DNA of 64,000 bases from an uncultured Clostridia bacterium (lineage in GTDB: Bacteria; Bacillota; Clostridia; Oscillospirales; Acutalibacteraceae), in the NCBI GenBank assembly GCA_946186665.1, contig CAMHOE010000003.1, positions 31,917 to 95,916 on the forward strand, given 5' to 3'. This document shows, piece by piece, positions 9,520-18,374 of the stretch (position 1 is the stretch's first letter; every line of letters starts with the position of its first letter). A program made the translations under genes and the position numbers. A model generated the notes under the pieces. That model made no database searches and was not told where the DNA came from. It saw only the letters and a list, made by a program, of their open reading frames with translations.

Positions 9520-9909
9520 TCACAGTCGGTATTTTTTATTTACAGTATTGCACAGGGCAGAGACGGGGATAGTAAGAAGTCCCCACAAAAAACTGTACAG
9601 CGGACATATCTGACCGCAGAAATTAAAGCGCATATCTGAATAATCCCAGACGTCAAGCTTCAGACAGATATTGAATATAAATCCGGCTATCAGCTCAAAA
9701 AAGGTTATGACGCTGCTGCCGATAACGCACTTTACCATAAGTCTGACATCTGATATTTTCTTAAAAATTTTGTACAGCACAGTGAAGCAAACGCCCCCTG
9801 TCAGTACCATTGACCAATGCGTGTATCTTCGCCATAATATTTCGACCAGTCCGTACAGACAGCCGCCTATCACGAAGAGGATACAAACGCAGCGGATATT
9901 TTTCTTCAT
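9520..9909 (-). CDS. Putative CmpB-type integral membrane protein
   Basis: 129 residues with four probable membrane helices (from RCVCILFVIGGCLYG onward). The signature VWDYSDMRFNFCGQICPLYSFLWG matches the 'putative ABC-transporter type IV' CmpB family common in Clostridia (WDYS...N..G.ICL...WG). The name is historical; no transport partner is encoded nearby and the biochemical role is unknown. ATG 9909 starts MKKNIRC. It lies alone between the TepA-like gene and the GDSL esterase, all on the minus strand. Confidence 0.7.
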   Translation of the reverse strand: MKKNIRCVCILFVIGGCLYGLVEILWRRYTHWSMVLTGGVCFTVLYKIFKKISDVRLMVKCVIGSSVITFFELIAGFIFNICLKLDVWDYSDMRFNFCGQICPLYSFLWGLLTIPVSALCNTVNKKYRL

Positions 9910-9971
9910 GCAAACTCACCCAAGGTTATTGTCTGCAAAAAGAAGAAAAATATCATAGCATTTTGTAAGTA

Positions 9972-11129
9972 TTATTTTTTCTTATATCTCATGATACCGT
10001 GTACTATTATGGCACCGGCTGCGGCAATAGCTGCACCCATGAGAATATATACTACTGTATCGCTGAAGGGTGCTTCAGGCTTTTCAGGCTCCGACACAGA
10101 AGAGTCTTTTTTGTCTGAAGAAGTCGTGTCTTTCTTGCCGTCATCCTGTGGTTTTTCCTCAGACTGTTCGTGAGCAGGCTGAGGGTCCAGTGCTTCGTCC
10201 TCAAGCTCGATAAGACGTTCTGCTATAAGGGCGTGTCCGTCCTTGTTCGGGTGAATGTCAAGAGAAGAGATATTTGTAAGCTCCTGATATTTCCCGTCAA
10301 ATTCCTTACGCAAGTCTATTGCGTGTACGTTTTCGCTATATTCCTCGCTGTCCGCAAGCTCTGTTATGGTATCGCACAAATCGTTTATACAGTCGTCCAG
10401 AACCTTGGTAAGCTGATTACTTTTCAGCGACAAGCCCAGAACCGGGTCATAGGGAGTGATAAGGTATATCTGCGCATCAGGGTTATTCTCTTTGACTGTG
10501 TTTATCATGCTTTGCAGTTCAAACTCAACGGATGCAGAGATAAGCTTATATTCTTTCATGCTTGCTTCATCAGTACATTCCAGTGCCAGAGCTTCCAGAG
10601 CCTCTTCCTTTGTGGGGTCAAAGAGTATTCTGATTATAGAAGCTTCAATGGAGTACAGGCTTGTGGAATCGACCTCCAGCTTGTATTTCTTTGCAAAATC
10701 CTCATTATAGGAAATGCAGTAAAAAAGTCTGTTTGCAAAGGTGTCCATAATATCGTTGGCGCCTGCGGATATGATAACAACGTCGGAGTTTTTCAGTACA
10801 GACTTGTCCACGCTTTTCAGCTTTTCATTTATCGCCATACTTTCAAGTCCCGTATCAGAAAGATTTGTAACATCCTTCTTTATATCCAGTCCGTAATGCT
10901 TTGCAAAGATATTCACAAAGCATTGTTCGGAAACCGAAAGATCCTTGTAATTAAAATCCTCCAGTCCGTATCCTGCCGGTATGGAGTCTCCGAAAACACT
11001 TATCTTTGATATTTTTGTTTCCTTAGTGCTATCTGTATCATCCTTTTTTTCGCCCTCAGCAGAAGCTCCCACAGAGAGCATTGAGAAAACTATCATCATC
11101 AATATAAGATTACAGACAATTTTTTTCAT
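9972..11129 (-). CDS. Secreted, membrane-anchored GDSL/SGNH esterase
   Basis: 385 residues from ATG 11129 (aaggggg just upstream; an ATG at 11159 precedes that site). A signal peptide ends near SVGASAEG. SGNH blocks are visible: block I FGDSIPAGYG with the nucleophile Ser, block III SAGANDIM with the Asn, block V LDIHPNKDGH with the Asp/His pair. A Ser/Asp/Glu/Lys-rich stalk follows, then a C-terminal helix (VVYILMGAAIAAAGAIIV) and a basic tail MRYKKK, so the enzyme should be tethered to the membrane and face outwards. Likely hydrolyses acyl esters on wall polymers or carbohydrate; substrate not predictable. Its ribosome site lies in the end of the sufB-like gene, so it may be the last gene of that transcript. 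Confidence 0.87.
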   Translation of the reverse strand: MKKIVCNLILMMIVFSMLSVGASAEGEKKDDTDSTKETKISKISVFGDSIPAGYGLEDFNYKDLSVSEQCFVNIFAKHYGLDIKKDVTNLSDTGLESMAINEKLKSVDKSVLKNSDVVIISAGANDIMDTFANRLFYCISYNEDFAKKYKLEVDSTSLYSIEASIIRILFDPTKEEALEALALECTDEASMKEYKLISASVEFELQSMINTVKENNPDAQIYLITPYDPVLGLSLKSNQLTKVLDDCINDLCDTITELADSEEYSENVHAIDLRKEFDGKYQELTNISSLDIHPNKDGHALIAERLIELEDEALDPQPAHEQSEEKPQDDGKKDTTSSDKKDSSVSEPEKPEAPFSDTVVYILMGAAIAAAGAIIVHGIMRYKKK

Positions 11130-11139
11130 ATTGTCCCCC

Positions 11140-12057
11140 TTATGCAAGAAAGCCGTCAATAATTGTTGCTTCAGCCTCTTCCTCCGTCAGCCCCAGTGTG
11201 CGAAGCTTGAGTATCTGTTCGCCTGCTATTTTTCCTATAGCCGCTTCATGTATAAGGGCTGCGTCATTGTCCCTTGCGTGAAGCTCAGGAGCGGCGTCTA
11301 CCTTGCCGTTTTCAGAGATTATGGCGTCACATTCCGAGTGACCTGTACATGGAGCATTACCGATTATGACCGAATGATATTCCTGATGGGAGTCGTCTCT
11401 TGCAACGGAACGGGATATCAGATCAACACCTGAATCCTTTCCGTTCATTTCCACCTTGAAATCCGTTTTTGCAGTCTGCTGTTTTTCGGTAAGTATTCTC
11501 TCGCGTATCAGGAGCTTTGCGCCCTCGCCGAGCTTTGCAGCCGTAATTCTTGTAGTTCTGTCCACTCCGCCGATCTGTGCGGTGTCCATTTCAAGTACGG
11601 AATTTTCTTCAAGCTCTGCTTCCGTAACAGGGTCGATATAGCGCAGACCCGTGCCGTGTCCTTTTCCTATATGCTTTTCAAGGTACTTTACCTTTGAGTC
11701 CTTTTTCAGGAAGAAGCGGTGTATGCCGTTATGTCTTGCCGGTTCTCCGGTCTCGGTGTGGATACCGCAGCCTGCAACTATGGTGACGTCCGCACCCTCG
11801 CCTATATAGAAGTCATTGTACACAAGGTCGTCCACATTGCCGTGAGTAACACACGCCGGTATGGATACAGTCTCGTTCTTTGTGCCGGGAGCCACGAATA
11901 TTTCAAGTCCGGGCTGGTCTTTTTTTGACTCTATCTTTATGTTCTTGCTTGACATTCTGCCGGCGCACTGACCGTTTTCACGTATGTTGTACGCGCCCTT
12001 GAATTCTCCGTCCCATTCGGAGATCTCTCTTAAAAGGTCCTTTGTTATCTCGTTCAT
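11140..12057 (-). CDS. Short SufB/SufD-type Fe-S scaffold protein
   Basis: 305 residues, against about 465 for classical SufB and 425 for SufD. The beta-helix core is present (VSIPACVTHGNVDDLVYNDF, ADVTIVAGCGIHT, RHNGIHRFF) and the C-terminal SufBD end SECDAIISENGKV...DNDAALIHEAAIGKIAGEQ. Its ATG overlaps the sufC stop by one base (TGATG), showing translational coupling. The pair resembles the minimal two-gene SufBC (Sms-type) systems of methanogens and anaerobic Clostridia in which one short SufB homologue forms the whole scaffold. No sufD, sufS or sufU is adjacent. Role: scaffold for Fe-S cluster assembly with SufC. Confidence 0.85.
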   Translation of the reverse strand: MNEITKDLLREISEWDGEFKGAYNIRENGQCAGRMSSKNIKIESKKDQPGLEIFVAPGTKNETVSIPACVTHGNVDDLVYNDFYIGEGADVTIVAGCGIHTETGEPARHNGIHRFFLKKDSKVKYLEKHIGKGHGTGLRYIDPVTEAELEENSVLEMDTAQIGGVDRTTRITAAKLGEGAKLLIRERILTEKQQTAKTDFKVEMNGKDSGVDLISRSVARDDSHQEYHSVIIGNAPCTGHSECDAIISENGKVDAAPELHARDNDAALIHEAAIGKIAGEQILKLRTLGLTEEEAEATIIDGFLA

Positions 12058-12791
12058 CAGAACATCGCCTCCTGTTTATAGCATTTTCCGGATATGGCAT
12101 GGTTCTCATTGAGCTTCTGCATCATACTGTCAGCCTTGCCCTGAGCCTTTATGCTGCCGTTTGCAACAATGACTATTTCGTCTGCGATATTCAGTATTCT
12201 TTCCTGATGGGATATTATTATCATTGAACCCTTCAGGCTGCTGCGAATTTCCTCAAAGGTTTTTATAAGGCTTGTGAAGCTCCACAGGTCGATACCTGCC
12301 TCAGGCTCATCGAATACCGTAAGCGCGGAATGTCTTGCAAGCACCGTAGCTATTTCTATTCTTTTTATTTCTCCTCCGGACAGAGTGGAATTCACCTCTC
12401 TGTTGATGTACTCCTCAGCGCAGAGTCCCACCTTGCTGAGGATATCGCAAAGCTTATCAACAGGCAGCTTTTCACCTGCTGAAAGCTCTATAAGCTTTCT
12501 TACGGTAATGCCCTTGAAGCGCACGGGCTGTTGAAAAGCAAAGCTTATGCCGGCTCCGGCTCTTTCCGTTATATCCATATCGGATATATCCTTGTCATCA
12601 AGGAATATCCTGCCGCTGTCCTGCTTATACAGTCCTGCGATAATTTTAGCAAGAGTTGTTTTTCCTCCGCCGTTAGGTCCGGTAATAACAACAAGCTTTC
12701 CGTCCGGCACTGTAAGGCTGATATCCTTCAGCACTCCGACACCGTCAGGCGTTGACCATGATATATTTTCAAGTCTTAGCAATTTTACCAT
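12057..12791 (-). CDS. sufC: SufC-type Fe-S assembly ABC ATPase
   Basis: About 244 residues. Walker A GPNGGGKTTLAK, Q-loop FQQPVRFKGI, ABC signature NSTLSGGEIKRIEIA, Walker B ALTVFDEPEAGIDLWS and the H-loop IIISHQERIL are all present; DEPEAGID(L/V)W is typical of SufC, as is the FAFQQP Q-loop. Start choice is unsure: TTG 12800, ATG 12791 and TTG 12782 are in frame, and the last has AAGGA at 8 bases. SufC is the cytosolic ATPase that drives the SufB scaffold. It heads a minus-strand transcript with its own consensus-like promoter. Confidence 0.92.
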   Translation of the reverse strand: MVKLLRLENISWSTPDGVGVLKDISLTVPDGKLVVITGPNGGGKTTLAKIIAGLYKQDSGRIFLDDKDISDMDITERAGAGISFAFQQPVRFKGITVRKLIELSAGEKLPVDKLCDILSKVGLCAEEYINREVNSTLSGGEIKRIEIATVLARHSALTVFDEPEAGIDLWSFTSLIKTFEEIRSSLKGSMIIISHQERILNIADEIVIVANGSIKAQGKADSMMQKLNENHAISGKCYKQEAMF

Positions 12792-12826
12792 CCTTTTCAA
12801 AAAAACTTTATAGAATAATCCTATAT

Positions 12827-12856
12827 ATTATACCACATCCCTTCTTGATAATACAA
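12827..12856 (-). promoter_or_regulatory. Promoter of sufC-sufB
   Basis: Read on the minus strand: TTGTAT, 18-base spacer, TATAAT. It lies about 30-40 bases before the sufC start and is divergent from the fhs promoter. Confidence 0.7.
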
Positions 12857-12899
12857 TTGTTTTTTATACTTTTATTGGTATTTTCTTGTTGTAATGATG

Positions 12900-12928
12900 T
12901 TGTATAAAATTTATTTTTATGGTAGAAT
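12900..12928 (+). promoter_or_regulatory. Promoter of fhs
   Basis: TTGTAT at 12900-12905, 17-base spacer, TAGAAT at 12923-12928; about 65 bases before the fhs start. Confidence 0.65.
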
Positions 12929-12992
12929 GTAGAGAAGAGGTTTATTCGGGACGTCTTTTGCCCGTAACTACATTAATAAAGGAGATAATACC

Positions 12993-14660
12993 ATGCTTAC
13001 GGATATTGAAATAGCTCAGCAGGCACAGCCACTGCCGATACTGAAGATCGCAGAAAAACTCGGTATTGATGAAGAATACCTCGAATACTACGGCAAATAC
13101 AAGGCTAAGCTGTCTGAGGAGCTTATAGGAAAAATGTCAGCTTCTCAGGACGGAAAGCTCATTCTTGTAACGGCTATCAATCCCACTCCTGCCGGCGAGG
13201 GAAAGACTACTACCTCTGTAGGCCTTGGAGACGCGCTTTCAAAGCTCGGCAGGAAAACCATTATCGCTCTCAGAGAACCCTCACTCGGACCCGTGTTCGG
13301 CGTAAAGGGCGGCGCTGCCGGCGGCGGATATGCTCAGGTCATTCCTATGGAGGATATCAACCTTCACTTCACAGGTGATATGCACGCTATCACAGCTGCC
13401 AATAATCTGCTGTGCGCTATGCTCGATAACCATATCCAGCAGGGCAACAGCCTGAAAATAGATGTGAAGAGAATACTTATCAAACGATGTCTTGATATGA
13501 ACGACCGTGAGCTGAGAAATATCGTTGCAGGTCTTGGCGGCAGAGTAAACGGTGTTCCCCGTGAGGACGGGTTTATCATCACCGTTGCAAGTGAAGTTAT
13601 GGCTATTCTTTGCCTGTCTAAGGATATCGACGACCTTAAGGAACGTCTCGGAAAAATTCTTGTCGCTTACACTACAGAGGGTGTTCCGGTATATGCTTCC
13701 GACCTGAAAGCCAACGGTGCAATGACTGCACTTCTGAAGGACGCTATAAAGCCTAACCTTGTCCAGACCTTAGAGGGTACTCCGGCTATTATGCACGGCG
13801 GTCCCTTTGCAAATATCGCTCACGGATGTAACTCTGTCAGGGCAACGAAGCTCGGTCTTAAGCTTGCGGATTACTGCGTCACAGAAGCAGGCTTCGGCTC
13901 TGATCTCGGAGCGGAAAAATTCTTTGATATAAAGTGCAGGAAGGCAGGACTCAAGCCCTCTGCTGTCGTTATAGTGGCTACTGTACGTGCGCTCAAATAT
14001 AACGGCGGTGTTCCGAAAGCAGAGCTTGGCAGCGAGAATATTGAAGCTCTCCAAAAGGGCATTGTAAATCTTGGTGTACATATTGAAAATATGCACCGCT
14101 ATGGTGTTCCGGTAGTAGTTGCAATAAACCGTTTCGGCGCTGATACCGACAAAGAGCTTGAGCTTATAGAAAACTACTGCAAGGAGCTTGGAGCAGACTT
14201 TGCGTTGTCCGAGGTCTTTGCAAAAGGCGGTGCCGGCGGAACAGAGCTTGCGCAGAAGGTCATTGACGCTGCTGAGAAGCCGTCAGACTTCAAACCGCTT
14301 TATTCTGCTGAGCTTTCCATAAAGGACAAGGTAAGAGAGATAGCAGCAAAGATATACGGCGCAGACGGAGTTATATACACCACTGCTGCGGAAAAGGCTA
14401 TAGCAGAGATAGAAAAGCTTGATGTATCCGGACTTCCGGTATGTATCGCAAAGACGCAGTATTCGCTGTCTGATGACCCTGCTCTTTTAGGTAAGCCGCA
14501 GGGCTTCAATATCACCGTTCGTGATGTCAGACTTTCTAACGGCGCAGGCTTTGTTGTTGTATACACAGGCGATATCATGACTATGCCGGGCTTGCCGAAG
14601 GTGCCTGCCGCAGAAAAGATAGATGTGGACAGCAGCGGTAAGATAACCGGACTTTTCTGA
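12993..14660 (+). CDS. fhs: Formate-tetrahydrofolate ligase
   Basis: 555 residues, the usual size. Diagnostic stretches include [19 protein letters not shown] (ATP-binding P-loop), [22 protein letters not shown] cut across the formyl-phosphate site, and [15 protein letters not shown]. The enzyme makes 10-formyl-THF from formate, THF and ATP in the cytosol, feeding purines and, in acetogens, the methyl branch of the Wood-Ljungdahl pathway. aaggaga precedes ATG 12993. No other one-carbon gene is close by. tsaE starts 16 bases after its stop, suggesting readthrough into the tsaE-tsaB-rpiB run. Confidence 0.97.
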   Translation: MLTDIEIAQQAQPLPILKIAEKLGIDEEYLEYYGKYKAKLSEELIGKMSASQDGKLILVTAINPTPAGEGKTTTSVGLGDALSKLGRKTIIALREPSLGPVFGVKGGAAGGGYAQVIPMEDINLHFTGDMHAITAANNLLCAMLDNHIQQGNSLKIDVKRILIKRCLDMNDRELRNIVAGLGGRVNGVPREDGFIITVASEVMAILCLSKDIDDLKERLGKILVAYTTEGVPVYASDLKANGAMTALLKDAIKPNLVQTLEGTPAIMHGGPFANIAHGCNSVRATKLGLKLADYCVTEAGFGSDLGAEKFFDIKCRKAGLKPSAVVIVATVRALKYNGGVPKAELGSENIEALQKGIVNLGVHIENMHRYGVPVVVAINRFGADTDKELELIENYCKELGADFALSEVFAKGGAGGTELAQKVIDAAEKPSDFKPLYSAELSIKDKVREIAAKIYGADGVIYTTAAEKAIAEIEKLDVSGLPVCIAKTQYSLSDDPALLGKPQGFNITVRDVRLSNGAGFVVVYTGDIMTMPGLPKVPAAEKIDVDSSGKITGLF

Positions 14661-14676
14661 CAGGAGAGATACAGAC

Positions 14677-15099
14677 TTGCAAAAGCACATAACTACAAGT
14701 GAAGCTCAGACTGAACGGCTTGCTGAAAAACTTGCACTTACACTACAGGGTGATGAAGTGCTTGCGCTGCATGGAGGTCTGGGCGCAGGCAAAACGGCTT
14801 TTACCAGAGGTCTTGCAAGGGGACTGGGAATTGATGACGGTGTTTCAAGCCCGACCTTTGCGCTGGTGCATGAATATGACGGCAAATTCACACTGTACCA
14901 TTTTGATATGTACAGAATAGGTTCCTACGATGATTTATACTCAACAGGCTTTTTTGATTATGAGGGCTGCGGAGTAATGGTTATAGAATGGAGCGAAAAT
15001 ATAGAAGCGTTCCTGCCGGAGAAACGCATAAACATATATATAGAGCGTATATCCGACAATGAACGTGAGATAACTATAGAGGGGGCAAAGCCCATATGA
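14677..15099 (+). CDS. tsaE: tRNA t6A biosynthesis ATPase TsaE
   Basis: 140 residues from TTG 14677 with caggaga upstream. Walker A is GGLGAGKTAFTRGLARGLG; SSPTFALVHEY and YHFDMYRI follow, then VMVIEWSENIEAFLP, the conserved TsaE region. It works with TsaB and TsaD to add threonylcarbamoyl to A37 of ANN-decoding tRNAs. Its stop overlaps the tsaB start (ATGA), so the two are coupled. tsaD is not in the window. Confidence 0.93.
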   Translation: MQKHITTSEAQTERLAEKLALTLQGDEVLALHGGLGAGKTAFTRGLARGLGIDDGVSSPTFALVHEYDGKFTLYHFDMYRIGSYDDLYSTGFFDYEGCGVMVIEWSENIEAFLPEKRINIYIERISDNEREITIEGAKPI

Positions 15100-15839
15100 A
15101 AATACTTGCGATAGACACAACGGCTTCACCGGTGTCAGCGGCACTGCTGAATGACGGCTTTCTGCTGGGAGAGTTTTTTCTCAACACGAAAACCACCCAC
15201 AGCCAGACGCTCATGCCGCTTGTGGACTCTCTTCTGAAAACGACAGATACAGATATAAAGGACATAGATGTATTTGCGGTCAATGCAGGACCCGGCTCGT
15301 TTACGGGAGTACGCATCGGAGTTGCTTCTGTAAAGGGTATGACCATGCCGCTGGATAAGCCCTGTGCAAGCATTTCAACGCTGGAGTCGATGGCGTATTC
15401 CATGCCTTATACAGACGGTATAGTCTGCGCTGTGATGGACGCACGCTGCTCACAGGTCTATAATGCGCTTTTTATGCTTGACAACGGCACGATAGAACGC
15501 ATTACTGAGGACAGGGCAATAAGCATATCAGAGCTTGAAAATGAATTGAGCTATTATGAAGAGAGCAGCATATATCTTGTAGGGGACGGCGCACTGCTTT
15601 GTTATCAGAGCTTTGAGGGCAGACTTCCTAACGTACAGCTTACACCTATGAACATACGCTATCAGCACGCCTATGGTACAGCTATGGCTGCACAGAAGCT
15701 TGCGGAGAGCGGAAAGCTTATCACATCAGATGAGCTTATGCCTGTATACTTAAGACTTCCGCAGGCAGAGCGTGAGCTGAAAGCAAAACAGCAAAAAGAA
15801 CAGAACGACCAAAACGAACAGAATGCAGATAATAAATGA
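15096..15839 (+). CDS. tsaB: tRNA t6A biosynthesis protein TsaB
   Basis: 247 residues. The ASKHA-type start ILAIDTTASPVSAALL and NAGPGSFTGVRIGVASVKG are TsaB signatures. It is the non-catalytic partner of TsaD in t6A formation. The last 20 or so residues are a Gln/Asn/Lys-rich tail (QQKEQNDQNEQNADNK), likely disordered and not typical of the family. Overlaps tsaE by four bases; rpiB follows 34 bases later. Confidence 0.93.
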   Translation: MKILAIDTTASPVSAALLNDGFLLGEFFLNTKTTHSQTLMPLVDSLLKTTDTDIKDIDVFAVNAGPGSFTGVRIGVASVKGMTMPLDKPCASISTLESMAYSMPYTDGIVCAVMDARCSQVYNALFMLDNGTIERITEDRAISISELENELSYYEESSIYLVGDGALLCYQSFEGRLPNVQLTPMNIRYQHAYGTAMAAQKLAESGKLITSDELMPVYLRLPQAERELKAKQQKEQNDQNEQNADNK

Positions 15840-15873
15840 ATAAGTGCGTATACAAAAGAAAGAGGGTAACATA

Positions 15874-16323
15874 ATGAAGCTTGCAATATCCTGTGATCAC
15901 GGCGCATATGAACTGAAGGAATCCATAAAAAAGCATCTTGACGAAAAGGGGATAGAGTACAAGGATTTTGGCTGCTATTCCAAAGACTCTGTTGATTATC
16001 CCAGATTTGCCTATATTGCGGCGAAGGCGGTTGCTGATAAGGAATACGATTTCGGCATAATATGTTGTACTACCGGACTCGGTGTTTCTATGGCGGCAAA
16101 TAAAGTAAAGGGCGTACGTGCCGCAGTATGTACCAATGAAATGTTAGCTGAAATGACAAGGCGTCACAATAATGCAAATGTCATTTGTATGGGACAGAAC
16201 GTAGTCTCTCAGGAGTTGGCTGACAAGATGATAGATATTTTCATCTCAACTGAATTCGAGGGCGGACGTCATCAGCGCAGAGTAGACCTTCTCACCGACA
16301 TCGAAAACGGAACGCTTGAATAA
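15874..16323 (+). CDS. rpiB: Ribose-5-phosphate isomerase B
   Basis: 149 residues from ATG 15874, which is preceded by aagagaggg; an in-frame GTG at 15844 lies before that site. RpiB/LacAB features: ISCDHGAYELKESIKKHL, GIICCTTGLGVSMAANK with the active-site Cys, and MTRRHNNANVICMG. It interconverts ribose-5-phosphate and ribulose-5-phosphate. Last gene of the fhs-tsaE-tsaB-rpiB run. Confidence 0.95.
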   Translation: MKLAISCDHGAYELKESIKKHLDEKGIEYKDFGCYSKDSVDYPRFAYIAAKAVADKEYDFGIICCTTGLGVSMAANKVKGVRAAVCTNEMLAEMTRRHNNANVICMGQNVVSQELADKMIDIFISTEFEGGRHQRRVDLLTDIENGTLE

Positions 16324-16329
16324 TTGTGT

Positions 16330-16425
16330 TCAGTGGTCAGTGGGAAGTGGTCAGTGGTAAGTGTGCAGCTTTCCACATTTAATTCCACTTTCCACTTTCC
16401 ACATTCCACATTAATCAGTAAGCCT
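16330..16425. repeat. Short imperfect repeat tract after rpiB
   Basis: A run of gtggtcagtgg/gaagtggtcagtgg units followed by cactttccactttccacattcca, forming a loose inverted arrangement. It resembles the gtgaatagt tandem tracts that head the family 1 repeats but the sequence differs. No coding potential apparent. Confidence 0.5.
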
Positions 16426-16455
16426 TATCAGTTTCCGATTATTTTTGCAGGATGC

Positions 16456-16587
16456 TCAGCAGCCGCAGCCACAGTTGTTGTTGTCACAGCCGCAGCCGTT
16501 GTTGCCGCCGCAGCAGCAGGAGAGGATAACGATGAGGATTATCACCCAAGCACAGCTGTTGTTACCGAAAAAACCATTGTTACACAT
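16456..16587 (-). CDS. Small Cys/Gly/Asn-rich single-helix peptide
   Basis: 43 residues from ATG 16587, which has a perfect aaggagg 8 bases upstream. The order is MCNNGFFGNNS, a hydrophobic helix AWVIILIVIL, then a tail of Cys, Gly and Asn (SCCCGGNNGCGCDN...). The layout (short Gly/Asn head, one membrane helix) recalls the YjcZ-type sporulation peptides of Bacillota, and sigG lies next door, but the Cys-rich tail is unusual. Could be a spore or membrane peptide or a metal-binding peptide. The ribosome site is the strongest evidence that it is real. Confidence 0.6.
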   Translation of the reverse strand: MCNNGFFGNNSCAWVIILIVILSCCCGGNNGCGCDNNNCGCGC

Positions 16588-16844
16588 AATAATTTCCTCC
16601 TTGTAATGTTTCAGCGGCATTGACAGAATGCGGCTTTTGTGTAAAGCTATAATACTTGTCGCGGCATCTATCATAACTTTAGTCGGCTTTTTTCTGTCTG
16701 CTGCCGTTTACATTACATACTACGCACAGCCGCAAAAAACGTTACAATATCCCGGTTTCAGGATAATAAACTTTTTGCGAGGGCGGATGATATCGTGTAA
16801 ATAAAACAGCTTTACAGTGCTTGTGTCCTAAATATCACAAACTT

Positions 16845-17636
16845 TCAGTCAGGTGAAAGCTCAGTCCGTATCCTTTTGAGTGCACCCTTTTCCAGACGTG
16901 AGACCTGCGCCTGACTTATGCCTATCTCATCAGCGACCTCTGTCTGTGTCTTGCCCTTGAAATAACGAAGTGATAGAATGTGTTTTTCACGCTCTCCCAA
17001 GGAGCGTATGGCTTCCTTCAGGGCTATTTCGTCAAGCCAGTTATTGTCATCGTTGCTGTCGCCTATCTGGTCCATTACATAAATCGTATCCGAACCGTCA
17101 GAAAAAACAGGCTCATAAAGTGAAACAGGTTCTACGATTGATTCAAGAGCTATAACTACATTTTCCTTTGGAAGCTCCAGTCGCGCAGCTATTTCTTCAA
17201 TAGACGGTTCACGGTCGTTTTCATTGGTGAGCAGTTCCTTTATCTGCATTGCTTTATATGCGATGTCCCTGAGTGAACGGCTGACTCTCAGCGTGTTGTG
17301 GTCTCTGAGGTATCGTCTCACCTCGCCGATTATCATTGGCACACCATATGTGGAAAAACGCACGTCTTTTTCACAATCGAAATTGTCTATTGCCTTGATA
17401 AGTCCGATACATCCCACCTGAAACAGGTCGTCAGGGTTTTCACCTCTTCCGGAAAATCGCTGTATCACACTCAGCACAAGCCTGAGGTTGCCGCTTATCA
17501 TTTCCTCACGTGCGCATTTTTTCTGGGATGGAGTACCGTTTTTCATTGTTTTAAGGAGCTGTTGTTTTTTATCTTCCGGGAGCACCGGCAGCTCAGATGT
17601 GTTTACCCCACATATCTCTACCTTATTATACAGCAT
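16845..17636 (-). CDS. sigG: RNA polymerase sporulation sigma factor SigG
   Basis: 263 residues. The N-terminus NKVEICGVNTSELPVL is the SigG-specific segment that binds the anti-sigma factor. Region 2 (NLRLVLSVIQRFSGRGE...DLFQVGCIGLIKAIDNFD), region 3 and region 4 (TQTEVADEIGISQAQVSRLEKGA, helix-turn-helix) are complete. It directs late gene expression in the forespore. ATG 17636 follows gcggaggt. sigE and spoIIGA, often adjacent, are not here. This is the clearest sign that the lineage can sporulate. Confidence 0.95.
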   Translation of the reverse strand: MLYNKVEICGVNTSELPVLPEDKKQQLLKTMKNGTPSQKKCAREEMISGNLRLVLSVIQRFSGRGENPDDLFQVGCIGLIKAIDNFDCEKDVRFSTYGVPMIIGEVRRYLRDHNTLRVSRSLRDIAYKAMQIKELLTNENDREPSIEEIAARLELPKENVVIALESIVEPVSLYEPVFSDGSDTIYVMDQIGDSNDDNNWLDEIALKEAIRSLGEREKHILSLRYFKGKTQTEVADEIGISQAQVSRLEKGALKRIRTELSPD

Positions 17637-17705
17637 GAATATACCTCCGCTTAGAGATTTATGGTAATAGTATTGACACCTGACAGACTAATAATTCAGG
17701 GGTGC

Positions 17706-18105
17706 GGAAATAGTGAATAGTGAATGGTGAATAGTGAATGGTGAATAGTGAATAGTTGTGGTACGTTTTCGCTGGGGCGCCCGAAGGAAGTGCCCTTGGG
17801 GTACGAAAACAATCATAGTAAGTGTAATAAAAACTTCGACTTCAAACTGTACAGGCGCATAAAGTTGAGTAGGGAAAGAGACTGTATATCCGAATGGAGA
17901 CAGCCGAAACAGCAGCCCCTAAGGGCTGCGCCGGCGGACGGAGACAAGTGTCTGACAAGTCTGCGCCGTCAATCGCGGACAGGAAGAGTTTCGGTCAGAA
18001 TAACAGAGTGAGCGTTAGCGCCCGAAGGAAGTGCCCTTGGGGTACGAACGAGGGCGCGAATCGGGAGCGCAGGCTCTGCGCCCCGGGCTCTGCGCGAAAA
18101 CACTT
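17706..18105 (+). repeat. Family 1 intergenic repeat, copy B (two mini-insertions)
   Basis: Same order of modules as copy A. In this copy the mini-element cccgaaggaagtgcccttgg is inserted twice: in the loop of the 5' hairpin (about 17779-17805) and in the 3' gcg..agcg hairpin (about 18021-18046). The copy ends about 10 bases before the tRNA-Leu promoter and points towards it. Confidence 0.85.
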
Positions 18106-18114
18106 TTAAGGAGG

Positions 18115-18143
18115 TTGACAAAAGGGAAGAGTTGTTGTATAAT
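18115..18143 (+). promoter_or_regulatory. Consensus sigma-A promoter of tRNA-Leu
   Basis: TTGACA at 18115-18120, 17-base spacer, TATAAT at 18138-18143: a perfect consensus match. The tRNA begins 21 bases after the -10 box. Confidence 0.9.
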
Positions 18144-18164
18144 TTATAGGCAGTAAGTTGATAA

Positions 18165-18248
18165 GCCGGTATGTCGGAATTGGCAGACGAGACAGACTCA
18201 AAATCTGTTATCCGCAAGGGTGTGTGGGTTCAAGTCCCACTACCGGCA
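18165..18248 (+). tRNA. tRNA-Leu (anticodon CAA)
   Basis: 84 bases. Acceptor stem gccggta/taccggc pairs at all seven positions with discriminator A. Anticodon stem acaga/tctgt encloses the loop ctcaaaa, giving CAA, which reads UUG. A long variable arm (ttatccgcaagggtgt) marks a class II tRNA, and the T arm is gtggg-ttcaagt-cccac. CCA is not encoded. Confidence 0.95.
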
Positions 18249-18258
18249 CTTGTAAAAA

Positions 18259-18303
18259 AACCGCATGAATTCTGAAAACTCAGTGTTCATGCGGTTTTTT
18301 GTT
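18259..18303 (+). terminator. Terminator of tRNA-Leu
   Basis: Nine-base stem ccgcatgaa (18261-18269) / ttcatgcgg (18286-18294) followed by nine T/G bases beginning tttttt. Confidence 0.85.
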
Positions 18304-18374
18304 GTTTTTTATAATATCGTTCTTGTTATTATATTATCAATACTATCAGTTTTGACGCTGAAATCCCATACGGA

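Noticed and set aside
16324..16623. 99-codon plus-strand frame after rpiB
   Set aside because: Runs through a simple repeat tract and opposite the Cys-rich peptide; its Ala/Val run is the complement of Cys/Gly codons.
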